Of a stretch of DNA of 64,000 nucleotides, positions 1 to 12,769 are shown piece by piece. The first letter of the stretch is position 1, and each line of letters begins with the position of its first letter. The DNA is taken from positions 372,001-436,000 of the forward strand of contig JAHNUO010000025.1 in the NCBI GenBank assembly GCA_019787685.1, written 5' to 3'. The stretch is from Chiua virens (lineage: Eukaryota > Basidiomycota > Agaricomycetes > Boletales > Boletaceae). The notes under the pieces were generated by a model that ran no database searches, was not told where the DNA came from, and saw only the letters and a list, made by a program, of their open reading frames with translations. The position numbers and the translations under genes are program-made.

Positions 1-350
1 AGGTTGCCCTCGAACGGCCAGACATGATCGCGGAAGTACTACTAGTACGAGCTACAGCTTTCTGAGTAACTGAGGCCTGGTCGAATACTCAACTAATCAT
101 CTTTTGCTCAACAGGACCATCGGTGAACTGACGAGGGAATGAAGTCGAGAATGATCGTGCACATTACCGTGTGTTGAATCCCTTTTTCGCTTCACACGTG
201 TGCTGTCCTTGTTGTGGATCCCAGCTGCAAGGCGTATCCCTCGCTGTGGAGCTGTGGAATCTGATTCCTGGCGTTGCAACGCTATTTGAGCGCGCGCACC
301 TGACGTGCGGCAGTCTACGGTCTTTCCTATCATAAGTTCTCGTTCCACTC
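1..350. other. Upstream flank of paralogue A
   Basis: No gene is supported here. The last 150 bases resemble the 5' flanks of paralogues C and E (a shared TTTTTCGCT-CACACG block, then a TATTTGAGC block), so this is promoter and 5' UTR of paralogue A. A 16-base exact match to exon 16 of paralogue A lies near 125-140 (ggtgaactgacgaggg); it may be a relic of another copy but is too short to call. Confidence 0.5.
280..300 (+). promoter_or_regulatory. TATA-like core promoter element shared by the paralogues
   Basis: The block ctatttgagcgcgcgcac lies about 65 bases before the start codon of paralogue A. Paralogue C has cactatttgagcccacgcac near 14907 (about 70 bases before its ATG), paralogue E has cactattttggcgcgcacac at 52421 (about 68 bases), B has ggtatttaaaagcg near 7425 and F has ctatttaac near 59351. 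Conservation of sequence and spacing is seen directly; the role as core promoter is inferred. Confidence 0.5.
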
Positions 351-3300
351 ATGGTCACGGAGAGCCCTAGTACTTCGTCTCGTCTTGAACATGTGCCCAG
401 GTCGACAATCCAGTCATCTCTCCCGGCACTGCCCTCTAGATGCACCCAGTGTAATGCTCGACATAAGGAAAATGCGAGGAATCTTGTAGTGTGTATCGAT
501 GGCACTTCTAACCAATTCGGCCATAACGTAATGTCCATGCTATTCTTCAACGTCTCTACTCACTCTTATGGTCAGAATACCAATGTGGTCAAACTGTTCG
601 CCAAGATTGAGCTGGAAACGTCAAGTCCAGAGCAATTCGCGTATTATTCGAGCGGAATTGGCACACGTCCAAAATCGATGCATGTCTTTGAACGTATGGA
701 GCGAGCATTCTCCGATAAATTTGACATGGCAGTTGCGTGGTTCGTACTTGTCACAATCCCCAACGCTGCAAACTAATGTATACGACTATAGGAATATGGA
801 GGAGATTGTCAAGGATGCGTATGGCTGGCTGGCACGAACGTATCAAGAGGGAGACCAAATATACCTATTTGGTAAGTCGAGTTTGTCCTCGCATTGCACG
901 CAGCTAATGTTGATGCGGCATTAGGCTTCTCTCGGGGTGCATATCAAGTCCGAGTTCTAGCGGGAATGATACACGAGGTATGAAGAGACACATTTTGGGA
1001 TCATTCAGTTGGATTAAATGTATATCAGGTCGGCTTGATAAGGACACCCACAGAGAAACAGATCGGAACGTGAGTTGCTGTTATGTCCGTACACGAGCTT
1101 GACAAATACGCCTCGGACAGGGCTTATGATCATTTTGAACTGATTCGTTCGGGAAAGCCGAAGACGAGGCAGATCGCCAGGGAGTTCAAGAATACATTTT
1201 CCTGGAAAGACCAAAAGGTGCACTTTGTCGGCGTCTGGTAATCCAATTTCAATTTACTACCCGAACGCACCTGAAGTTGATCTCGGTCAGGGATACTGTC
1301 TCGTCTGTGGGGCTTATAAGGGGTGACGTTTTCCTTTCGACTTCCTCGTCCGCAGCACATGCGTGCCATTTCCGACACGCGCTCGCTCTTGACGAACTTC
1401 GGGTCAAGTTCATGCCAGAATATTTCCACGAAATGAATTCTCAGACGGACGGCGGGAAATCCAAGTATATTGTTTCCTCGGACATTGAACACGTCGCAAG
1501 CCCTACCAGCGAACGACGCCAATTCACCATCAATGACAATCGGACTGATTCCTCTATGGGAAAGAAAAATGGAAGTACTGAGATCAAGGAGGTTTGGTTC
1601 GCTGGTTGTCATTCAGATGTGTGAGTTCGTCATTCAAGTTCATTTCTACGTCGCTGATATATTTTGCCAGAGGTGGTACAAACAGACCCGGGAAGTCTCA
1701 TCAGGCCGGGAACGTCTCACTTCTGTGGATGCGGCGAGAAGCAACAGCAAGTGGCCTCAAACTACAGCCAACAGACATAGTCTGGGTTCCAGATGATCTT
1801 GATTTCGGCACTAGTAATTCGATGCGCGGCGCATGGCGAGTCGTCGAGTATATGCCCATCAAATATCAAGTGTCCTTCAGTGGTTCTGGTGAAGATGCTC
1901 GGCGGTGAGACTCGCCATGGATTACTCGTTCAAGTTCATGTCACTAATCTCGTGCTTTCTAGCCTACATCGGTTGCAGCCCCGCCGTATCATACCTGGTC
2001 AAAAGGTTCATGCTTCCATTCTGTATGCGAATTCATATAAGCCACAAGCAATGTTTGGAGATGGGTTTGACATACCCATCATACGCGCTGAAGATACAAA
2101 ATTGAACGACCAAATTTGGGAGACGGGGCTGTTCGACGACACTGCTGCACAAGCACTCTTGGGATACTTGAGTGGTCAGCAAGGGGTTGCGCCAATCTAC
2201 CTTGACAGGTTGTTGTTCATGTTGAGATTCGGTATGACTTCTTTTCCGCTTCAATCTCTGGATATTCATGGCACCTGCGCTTTCAGAGGAAGGGAAAAAA
2301 TGTGTCAGGAACGTACCTAATTGGCAAGAGCAGTTTACGAAGCTCATATACAACCGTGATTGCGTACCGCTCGTGAGGCTTGTTACCATCATTGCTTATT
2401 ATGAAGCATGTGAGTGTCCCACCTCTAGCTGTAGGCATATAGTGATGGGTATTTTGTGATAGCTTGCGGTCCAGACACACTCCCAGAGAGTCCTGCGCCG
2501 ACTCACATCAAGCTCTCCCAAGATATATTCGATGACGCAAAGCAGTCACTGCGTGCCATTCTGGCTGCGCACAAGCACAGAGACGGTCCGAGAGTAGTCG
2601 CTTTGCTGAGACCCCTGACGAGACATCCGGTTTTGCGAGAGCGCCTCCTCACTGAGGAGGTCTTAGAAACTCTCGTAACGTTATTAGATGCGATCGTTAG
2701 CCAGTCAGGTGGTAACTTTGGACAGGCAATGGATGGCCTGATTTGCCTGTTGCAGTGTGGTGCGTTTCCCAGTCGCCGCAATTCGCGTTCGCATTCTCAC
2801 TCGTACTCTATTAGAAGACACACGGAAGACTATCATTGAGAAACTCGGTGCCAATTATCCGAATTCAGAGGTGTCAAGGCTTTCTCGAATATTGGAGATG
2901 GACAGTAAGGACGTCTCCTGTCATCCACACTAAATGGAACCATCTCACTTCTCGCAGACTCGCACCTTCTGACTGCCGCATTGCGCATGATATTGACGCT
3001 GGCACGAATTTCAGCTCAGGAGGTTCCGGAGGGTGAGTATCGGACCTTGAGTATGAGCTGCAGTAAACGGGCAGTGACGTATGACAATAGCGAGGCACGT
3101 GTGTTCCGCAGTGAAGCCTAGACTCAGGCAGTTAGCGAAAAGGAAAGAAGGCCTTGTCGGTCTCCTTGCTGTTGAAATACTGCTCGCCTTATATGATCCT
3201 CAAGAACAACAACGTAAGCCGCTCTTTCTTAGATTTATTGCTGACTCATTTCTTCGTTTAGAGCAATTAAATATTCGGAGTGCAAATGTTAGAGCTAATC

Positions 3301-5386
3301 TTGCAAGCGCCTTAGTCCGCTTGCAGCCCGAACGACGCAATTCAGGCGATGAAACTGGAGGTATGGATCCTGGGCAACAAATTTTGCGTCGACTCTTCGG
3401 TCTTGGTAAGCGACATTCATCAACACCTCTCTGACAGGATTTGACCGTCGAATCTTTTGCCTTAGATGCTGAGAACCTGAGTGTTCAACACAGAAAACTC
3501 ATTGGTGAACTGACGAGGGCCGTTCGGAATGGGAATGTTCGGGAGCGCACGGCATCGACGATGACTCTTTTGAAACTTTGCGAGAGTAAGTCTAGCATCG
3601 TCGGTGCAAAGCTGTGGGCTCAGCGTTGATCAGCCACGATCATTCGCAACTATCTACGCGAGATCCACCTCTTGGATGTGTTCATCAACCAGTTGCAACG
3701 CAAAGAAAGTGCGTTACTCGCTGCTTACGCGTTAGCTACATGTATGAAATATGGTGAGTGAAATCTCTTGCAATAGGTGTTGTGGGATTGAAGATCGTAT
3801 CAGACGACATGATGCAGTTCATAAAAGAGAATGAGAACCTCCCAAAAAACATTGTGGGTATGCTACGGCTGGACTATTTCGACGACGCTGTGGGTCCGGT
3901 GGAAGGGTTCCAGATTTTTGGAGACTTTATGCAACATGGTAACGAAATACTTGTTATGTTTTCGGTGTAGAACTGTGTACTGATTCGTCTGGATTAGCCG
4001 GCCTGCGGAAAATGATCAAGGATTACAATATCACAGAGGTTCTCAATATGAAGCTGGGAAAGGGGAAGCCGAAGGAAATTCGAACGAGCCTGATTTGCTT
4101 GGATATCTTCCGGTCTTTTGGTATGTTTTGGAACATTGATACTGATTTCAGCGTGTCGCTAAAACAATCTCCAGACGAAGACGGACCCTGGACTCGCGAG
4201 CTGGTCGAAAAGAGCTTGGAGCACCTACGGAAACCGGTATGGAAGGCGCAGAAAGCAGGGGTGACGATTCTGTCAGCCTTGGTTCAAACGGGTATGTGCC
4301 ACTCCCATCCTGAGTATCCCCACTAACGTTCTGTGACTTCAGATCATGGTGTAGCAGCCATCCGCCCTCGGATTATTGACATCGTCGAGATGCTTCTCCC
4401 TGAAGGTTACTTGCCCATCCAACTGGCTTCCTCTATCGCATCCCCAACGAACCCAACCTCCCCTAGCGAATCACAACCTGTTGCGACAATGACTGGGTCT
4501 CATGCCTCACCCGCCCCACCAGATGCGCCAGTCAGGCCACCTTCTTGGATGTTGGGACCCGCATGCGCGCTGCGCATCCTGGTTCAGAATCGCAAGTATC
4601 TTCCCACTGTCTTGCAGAGGTGTTACAACTGACGGTGCGTTCTTTTAGCGGAACTGCGGCACATCACACGCGAGACGATTCAATATGGCAGTTTGAAGCA
4701 TCTGTATCTGTCTGGCACTTTGCTTGACGAGACAGACACATCGGCATGGCATATCAAGACACCAAATCGAGGTGAGGAGGCAGGCCTTTCGTATAGGGGA
4801 TAGACACTGAAAAGTCTTCCTTTGAACCTTTCAGGCGACGTCGTTGACATGCTCGACAAGATGATCAAAGCCGTAGACGAAGAACTGTCAGAGGAAGGTC
4901 TCATGCCAGTCGGGGATGCCGTGCTGCCTCACATTCGGCACTGGAACCGTTTGGTCACATTGGTCCGCGATAGGACAGTAGCAGTGGTGAGCTTCCTCCC
5001 AGCCTTGCTCGGCGTGTCTACTCTCGCCGTCCTCGCTGTGGTAGTGTTCGCGCCAGTTTACGTTTCCGTCCGAGTGTACGAGTGCGTACTACATCTCCAA
5101 ATGTTTGGTTAACAGGGCGAACTGACGTTGATAAATGTCTAGCTTTTTCAAGCGCATTTTGATACACAATGAGGATATGCGTATCCTGAACAGCCTGCGT
5201 GGGGGTAGGGGACATAGTAGACACGGAACTGAAGGTGCACAAGACGTGCACGTAGGCGAGGCACCCCCCGGCAGCCATGTGGCAGCGGGTATACAAATTG
5301 GGTCCGGCCCTGGTCATGAAGGTACTTCTAGCGGCGGACATGAAAGTGAGAACTCTCGGACTGTCGGAACAATGCTGATGCAATGA
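351..5386 (+). CDS. Paralogue A: DUF2235 (Tle1-like) hydrolase - helical solenoid - membrane anchor
   Basis: Exons: 351-527, 576-739, 792-871, 925-977, 1029-1069, 1121-1237, 1291-1620, 1671-1904, 1963-2231, 2287-2409, 2463-2759, 2815-2904, 2958-3032, 3091-3213, 3262-3405, 3466-3585, 3634-3753, 3804-3938, 3998-4120, 4175-4291, 4343-4591, 4649-4771, 4835-5081, 5143-5386 (3795 nt, 1264 aa). Residues about 43-420 carry DUF2235 marks: NLVVCIDGTSNQFG, YYSSGIGT, GFSRGAY (nucleophile Ser143), DTVSSVG (Asp212), CHSDVGG (His318). In bacterial Tle1 this fold is a T6SS phospholipase; the substrate here is unknown. Residues about 488-1101 are helical HEAT/ARM-like repeats, mostly one per exon. A hydrophobic stretch at about 1149-1180 and a polar tail end the protein. 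A conserved CxxC (RCTQC) sits near residue 31. Intron 21 has a GC donor (gcaagt at 4592). The ATG gives the same N-terminus as in the sister copies. No frameshift or stop is seen. Confidence 0.87.
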
Positions 5387-7492
5387 GTCGTGAGTGAGGG
5401 TTCTTGTTCGAGGAATTGGCACACGAAGGGGTATCTATTTTGGACTCTAGTATTCCCAGTCTTCCAATCGCTTTGCAGCATAACTTGCTGGTGTCATTAT
5501 TTCGCAATCGCGTGTTCAATGACTTGATAAATTAGTGAATCCGGTTACCTTACTGCATGTGCATCGGCTATGTACGTAGTACCTACTTGAAATGTGGCGA
5601 GTAAAACTGCATGCAGCACTAGCAACTTCAACGTATTATTAGTGGTCTACGCAACCTCAGTCCAACCTAGCCAACTTCTCGGTCAAATCCGAATACTATC
5701 CTCAACAGAAACGAGCTCACTGCCAATGGTTATGAGATGTCCGGTCTTGGGTGAGCGATGCTAAACGACTCAGAATTCTAGGGCTGTTCAACGGTTCGAT
5801 TTAACGTGCACATCGGCAACAGATCTCCATGAAACACAGAGGAAGCTCGTTCTGGAGTCCAAGTTTTTGAGGCATAAAAGCTGATGCGCTACTGGCTGTG
5901 TGCTCTCCCGATACGTTTTCGGGAAAGCCAATTTCAACGAGTTTTTCAAACTGCCTGTGAGCCGTTGGCATCGGCACTGGCACTCGGGTACCCTAAATAA
6001 AACACCTGAATGTGCAAAATCCCTGAGACTAGGGGTATACATGCGTCAATCATGGTGGAAGATAGGATGTCTCCGCCGAGGTAGGAAAGCGGTCCGAGGT
6101 TTATTCAGGGTGGAGACAGAATCCTGGCCCGGGGATGGCGTAAGTTGAACTGCAAACTTGACTCTGACAACATGACTGGATCGGCCCAATGCGGGATGAG
6201 GTTAGGGCATTCCTAATATCAGACTCACAAACCTCTTTCCAACGTGAAGATGCGGAAGTTGCTCTCGGAAACCGAGGCATGTTACAGCTGGATTGGAAAT
6301 GTGTTACCGATTCCGATGGACACCGCACCGGAAATTTCTCTGATAAGTAGCTTTGCTGCAAGCGCCAGATCATAATTTGGAAGACGGAGGGATAGATCGA
6401 TGGCGGTTATGCTGCACTAATGTGAATTACCTGGTTTGTCCCACCAGATTAGGAAACATACTGCAAGTCGGCTGGACATTCAAACATTCATGAATGATCA
6501 TATTGCATTCCTTCAAGTTGGAAGACCTGAGTCGGCTCTTGTGGAATGGGCGCTCGACCACAAGACATAAACTGTCGAGATCGAACAGATAACCCACATT
6601 CTGGTTCTCGATGTGGCAGGTTACTGTGGTTCATGAAGACTCCTATAACAGAAACTTATCAGTACAGGCCGGACAGCTGCGGCCATTTGAGGCAGAGTGT
6701 CAAAGTATTTGATGAAGTGGTGCCGCCTCCAACGATCGTGAGCTGGAAGTAGTATAATACTGTGATTGAAAACTGTTCGATGTGATCGGGAGTTGAGTTC
6801 TACGCTGCGCTAAGTAGGAGCCGAAAGCACGATGTGCCACCTCGCGATGAAGGCGAGCCGAACTAGTACGATTCAGATGAACGCCACGAATCATTAGGGT
6901 GGTTCAGTATTAAAATCGGAGGTCGATTTGGACTGGGTTTCGTTCGTCGATTTCAAACCACAGGTTGAAATCCGTTTTGCCAGTATGTGTATTTTTTTAA
7001 AAACCCAAAGTTAGTTGTACAAACAACTTACTCATTGAATGTATGTACCATTCGGAATGAAGTTTAACAGCGACGCTCAGTTCAAGGGAGCGTCAGTGAG
7101 GCCAGTGATTCAGAGAGGTTATGCCGAAGAATTCGGAATTACATAATGAGACTCGGAGGAAGTCGCGGCGCATCCGAATCCCGGCACTTACTACTACTCC
7201 ACTCAGCTTATCCCGCAGGCTTGAAGCTGGCCATGCAGCCGGCTGGATCATTCGTTTGGAAACTCGGGTCGTGCTTCAGTGGGGCAAAGAAACTATGAAT
7301 TATGAATCACACACATGGTGGACCCTGGCTAAACGATTCTGCTCGCACAGGCTGAGTCTTGTTATCGATTCCCTTCATAAGGCCCATCTCTTCAAATTTG
7401 ATATCTGATTTGTCTGGTTTTCAAGGTATTTAAAAGCGAACGTTTTCATCACTGGCTCTACTCCTTACGTCTCACGTCTCCTTCCATTGTTC
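5387..7492. other. Intergenic spacer between paralogues A and B
   Basis: About 2.1 kb with no supported gene: short frames on both strands show no recognisable domain or convincing intron pattern. A perfect 8-bp stem (gatttcaa / ttgaaatc, near 6949-6972) is the only hairpin noticed. The 3' end holds the promoter and 5' UTR of paralogue B, with a TATTTAAAAG box near 7427 about 65 bases before its ATG. Confidence 0.5.
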
Positions 7493-10400
7493 ATGGCGAA
7501 CTCTAGCCCTCCACCTCCCCACTCGCGGACAGCAACCAACGCATCTTTCCAGACTTCCCCTTCTCGGTGCAATGGTTGCCAACACCACTGGAGCGCGAGG
7601 AACCTCGTTGTGTGCATCGACGGTACTTCTAACCAATTTGGCCACAAAGTATATTATTCAGTTTTCTCTGCTGTGTCTTTCTCGGCTCACCACCACGGTC
7701 CACGGCAGAATACCAACATAGTGAAACTGTTCGCCGAGCTCCACCATGACTCGGAAACACCTCATCTAGAGGAGACGCCCCGTCAAAAGCAATATGCTTA
7801 TTATTCCAGTGGGATTGGCACTGGCCCTAAATCGTTGTCCAGTTGCAGTTTCATAGAGAAAACGTTCCACGTGGCGATCGCGTGGTGTGTAACTTTTGCG
7901 ATTATCTGCTTGTTTACGATATAATATGCCCTATGAAAGGAACGTGGAAGAAATCGTCAAAGATGCATATGGCTGGCTGGTGCGAATGTATAAGAAAGGG
8001 GATCGGATATTTCTTTTTGGTAAGTCGGGTCTCCTGTCACGTTTCCTGCAGCTAGAGATCATGTTGTAGGTTTTTCTCGTGGTGCATACCAAGCACGGGT
8101 TCTCGCAGCGATGATACACGAGGTGTGGGACGATTGAATTTCACTTTGGCTGCTGAGCTGAACAATTCGATTAGGTTGGCTTGATAAAGACGGTGACTGA
8201 GAAACAAGTTGGAACGTGAGTAACGACTGTCTACTATACCTGAGCCTGACACCCAGGCGCTGCGCAGAGCATATGATCACTACAAAAATATGCAATCAGG
8301 AAGGGCAAAGGCAAAGCAGATTGCCAGGGAATTCAAGAGTACGTTTTCCTGGGACAATCTCAGGGTACACTTTGTCGGAGTATGGTAAACATTCACGTCA
8401 TATATCGCTGGTTTTCTGTCTGGGACTGACGTGCGTTAGGGATACTGTCTCCTCCGTGGGACTTGTAAAGGAGGATGTGTTCCTTTCGACTTCTTCGTCT
8501 GCCATACATGCTTGCCGTTTCCGGCATGCACTCGCTCTCGACGAACGTCGGGTCAAGTTCATACCAGAGTATTTTCACGAGATGAACACTCTCACGAATG
8601 ACTGGAAACTTAAGTATGATAAACATTCCGTTAGCGAGAAGCACAAATCTGTCATGAGCGAAAATGGGACCATGGTGAACGTACCCTCCGGAGAAGAGAA
8701 TAACACTCCTGACATCAAGGAGGTCTGGTTTGCTGGTAGTCATGGAGATGTGTGAGCATCCATTCGATATCTGCCTCCGCAATACTGATATACTTTAGAC
8801 AGAGGAGGCATAAACAGACCAGGGAATTCTCATCAGGCAGGAAATGTCTCACTTTTGTGGATGCGAAGGGAAGCGGCAGAGCATGGCCTTGTACTGAAGG
8901 AAACAGATATGGTCTGGGTGCCGGATGATCTTGATTTTGGGATCAATGACTCGATGGGCTATAGATGGCGGACAATCGAATATTTGCCGATCAGGCACCA
9001 GGTATCCTTCAGCGGCGCTGGCACACACAAGCGACGGTGAGACTTGTACTATCTTGCTGGATTGGGTCGCTGATATCGCATGCGGTAGCCCACATTGCGA
9101 AAAACCACGTCGTATCATACCCGGTCAAAAGGTCCATGCTTCCATCTTGTATTCAAATGCGTACAAGCCACAAGCGACGCTAGGAAAGGGTTTTGACATG
9201 CCAATTATACATCCTGGACTCGAGGACACTGATTTGGATCCCTCGATTTGGGAGACGGGACTCTTTGATACCACGGCGGCAAAACAGCTGCTGAAAAGCC
9301 TGGATGGCGATCCAGAGGTGACACCAGTATATCTTGACAGGTTGTTGTTCATGCTGAGATTCAGTAAGCCTTGTTTTATATCAAGGTTTACGGATATTCA
9401 CACAACCTCCACTTTCAGAGGAAGGAAAGGAACGTGTCAGAAACGTGGACGGATCCAAGGACAGACTTCGGGATCTCATGAATAAGTCCGATTGCCCAGG
9501 GCTCGTCAAACTCGTCACCATCGTTGCATATTATGAAGCATGTGAGCATTTCACGACTGTTTAAACGTATATTATGTGTGACATCTTTCTGTGGTAGCTT
9601 GCGAGTGTGGTACACATACCAAGTGTGTGCCGCTAGACGATAAAAATTCCAAGGCTATATTCGAAGATGCCAGGGGGGCCCTCAGAACCATTATGGCTGA
9701 AGACAAACATCTGGACGGTGCTAGAGTCGTCTCTCTTTTGGCACCCCTGACAAGGCACCAGATTTTGCGACAGGAGCTTCTCACCCCAGAAATCTTGGAT
9801 ATTCTGATGAAATTGCTAGATAGGACTGTCGAGGACGTCAACCCATCGGTCGGGATTCTCCGACAGGCGGTGAATGGCTTGGCCTGTCTATTGAAGTTTG
9901 ATACGAGGAATGTCGAGAATATCAAGCAATCTAGGATGAATTTTGGACTGGTGATGAATGGTTTGACCTATCTACTGCAATCCGGTGCGTTGTCAGTTGT
10001 TGTGCGGCTACGGTTTTATTCATATTCCGTTAAGAGGACACACAAAAAACTATTGTTATGAGGTTGGCTGCCCCTTATCCGAATTCCACTAAGTCCAGGC
10101 TTTCGCGAATATTGGATGTTGACAGTGAGGATGATGTCTCATATAATTAGGGACGCAATGATAACTCATTCTTGTCAGACTCGGATCTTGTAATTCTGGC
10201 AATGTTACGCATGGTATTGACTCTGGCACGCTTCCCGGAGGGTATGTTTCTTTGTTTCGTTATCGGGCGGAAGCAATGCGATAGTAATGTGCAATGACAG
10301 CGAAAGCCCTGTGCACTAGTGTGAAGCCCAAGCTCAGAAAACTGGCAAATAAATATGTTGGGCCCGTTGGTTCCTTGGCTGTTGAGATATTGCTTGTCTT

Positions 10401-12769
10401 GTATGATCCGGGCCAGCAACGTGAGCCATACTTTCTTGGATTTGTGTTCTGACTAGTCCTTTCCGTTTTAGTGCAACTGGACATTCGCAATGCAAGAATT
10501 CGAGCCAATCTTGCACGTGTCCTGCTCCGCTGGAACCCAGATACACGAGGTTCAGGCGACTCTGGTGCGAAGGATAAAGCTCGCCTTGCAAGTCCCTTAG
10601 TGCGCTTAGAACACGGCGGACGCGATTCAGGTAACGGAGGTGGTCAGAGCGGAAGTGCCATGCAAAAGACCTTGCATGTGCTCTTCGGTCTCAGTGAGAA
10701 AATTGCATCAGCCTGGCGTCACCAGTGTAACTGACCGTGATGCCCTTTACAACAGACGCCTCCGCACTCGAAACTCGACATGAACTGTTTATTCAACAGT
10801 TGAAATATGCTGTTCAACATGGCACCACTCGGGAGCGTACTGCTTCGACAATGACTCTTTTGATGTTATTCGAATGTAAGTTTAGTTTCGGCGACGCGAT
10901 GATACGAGCTTATTGTTCTCCAGCGAAGGTCATCCGTAAATTCCTGCGTGGAATCAAATTGTTGGACATATTCATCGAGCAGTTAAGATGCAAGGATAGT
11001 GCACTCTTTGCTGCGTATGCGATGGCTATCTGCTTAACATATGGTGAGTAAAATTGTGGATAGTGGGACTCGCTTAGCTGAGAATCATCTAAGACGACAT
11101 GATGAACTTCATCAAGGATAACAAAAACCTTCCGAAAAATATCGTTGGCATGCTACGAAAGGATTATTTTGATGAGGCCGTAGGCCAAGTCGAAGGGTTC
11201 GATATCTTCAGAAGCTTTATGCAACACAGTAATAAATTGTTTTTGGTGATGCAGCTCGCATACTGATCCATCTGATTTAGGGGGGTTACGGGAGAAAATC
11301 GAACAGTACCCCATCGCAAGCATTCTGGCCAAGAAGCTAGGAAAGGGAGAGCCGAAGGAGATGAGGACGAGCCTTGTCTGTTTGGACATATTCCGGTTCT
11401 TTAGTACGTTTCGCGTTGACGTTATTGTTTGAGAAGAACTAAATATCTCTAGATGCGGAAGAACACTGGAGCTGCAAGCTTGTGGAGATGAGCTTGGACT
11501 GTTTACGGAAATCAACGTGGAGAGAGCAGAAAGCAGGGGTCAAGATTCTGTCTGCGTTGGCTCAGACAGGTATGTATCGTTGTCCCGATGAGCATTTCCA
11601 CCGACACTCCGCGGTTTCAGATCATGCCGTGGCAGTCATTGGCCCTAAGATAGTCGAGATCGTCGAAATGCTTCTTCCACCAGGTTACCGGCGACTGCAG
11701 GTTGTCCAAAATGTATCCACAGCGAGCGCTGCCTCGTCCAGCGAAGCACAAGGGCAGCCAGTTGCGGTTACCACAGAATCTGTGGATGTTGGGTCGACCA
11801 CTTCATCGAATGTAGCCCCCAAATCCTCCACGGCTCCGGAGATGATCATGCCAAGCCAACAAGTCTTGTCGCGGGATGCCACAGAGGCTTTGCTCATCGA
11901 AGGTGAAGAACCGTGGCCCAGGTCGCTTTCGTGGATGATGGGACCCGCATGCGCACTACGTGTTCTGGCGCGGAATAGTAAGTATTAACCCGTCTTTCAG
12001 ATGCGTTGGAATGGGATAATAATATGTTTTTTTAGAGGATCTTCGGGGGGAATTGCGCAAGAACCAACAATACCATAGTTTGAAGACTCTGCATCTCTCT
12101 GGCGCACTTTTCTATCGCAACAATTCGGACACGTCGTCATTTAAGTTCTGGGTTCCCAATCGAAGTGAGCTAGCTTTTTTTTTCGAGGACTATGAGACGA
12201 GAGATTTGACGGCCCTTTCCAGTGGATGTCACATGTATGCTTGACAAGCTGATCGAAATTGTGAAGAAAAATCTGGAAGGCGAAGATTTCAAGCCAATCG
12301 AGGACGCTGTTCTACCCCGCATTATGCATTCCAGCCGCCTCGTCACGGGATTTGGCAACAGGATGAAGGATGTCCTCATCATTCTCGGCGTATCAACCAT
12401 CAGCATCCCAGCCCTGGTCACAGTGGTGGTGCCAACTTACGTGATTCCCCGAGTGTGGAAGTGTGTATCGGGCCTCATGTGTCTGTGGAGATACTGACGG
12501 AGATGTCTAGGTTCTTTAAACGGACACCCGCACGCATTCAACTTATCTATCGTTTGGTTCACGTAAAGTGGCAGGCTAATGGGCATAGCAATGATAGCAC
12601 TAGCATCGCTGGGAAGGCCAGAAACGAGACACATCCGGGCACGCTTGCTGATCTGGGAACTAATGGTGGACACGACGATGGGCTCCCGAGGTGTCCGAAC
12701 TGTCACCGTGAGTACCCAGGGACCTTAGCCGCAACGTCAAATACGGAGGGAACTGCTGCAACGAACTAG
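7493..12769 (+). CDS. Paralogue B: DUF2235 (Tle1-like) hydrolase - helical solenoid - membrane anchor, longest copy
   Basis: Exons: 7493-7648, 7709-7884, 7940-8019, 8070-8122, 8175-8215, 8268-8384, 8440-8751, 8803-9036, 9089-9363, 9419-9541, 9598-9984, 10035-10124, 10179-10241, 10301-10420, 10472-10693, 10756-10875, 10924-11043, 11094-11228, 11281-11403, 11453-11569, 11621-11977, 12036-12164, 12223-12460, 12511-12769 (4047 nt, 1348 aa). The three catalytic motifs are kept: GFSRG (Ser140), DTVSSVG (Asp209), SHGDVGG (His309). It differs from the sisters by insertions inside exons: exon 11 repeats the GLxxLL helix (LRQAVNGLACLL then LVMNGLTYLL), exon 15 repeats an ANLARVLLR / ARLASPLVR unit, and exon 21 has a longer Ser/Thr-rich linker. 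The membrane segment (near LIILGVSTISIPALVTVVV) is followed by a longer tail with a second Cys pair (RCPNCHREYPG). The most diverged of the five complete copies. Start: first ATG in frame with the shared N-terminal CxxC segment. Confidence 0.85.

Noticed and set aside
113..140. Sixteen-base match to exon 16 near the window start, suggesting a truncated seventh copy
   Set aside because: Too short, and flanking bases do not continue the similarity; the left side of the window is needed to judge.
3754..3803. An earlier acceptor (ttgcaatag) for intron 17 of paralogue A, which would add about nine in-frame residues
   Set aside because: The intron would be only 23 bases; the later acceptor gives 50 bases, like all other introns, and fits copies E and F.
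351..5386. Classification as a fungal NLR-type receptor
   Set aside because: No Walker A or B motif or NB-ARC/NACHT domain lies between the hydrolase and the repeats in any copy.
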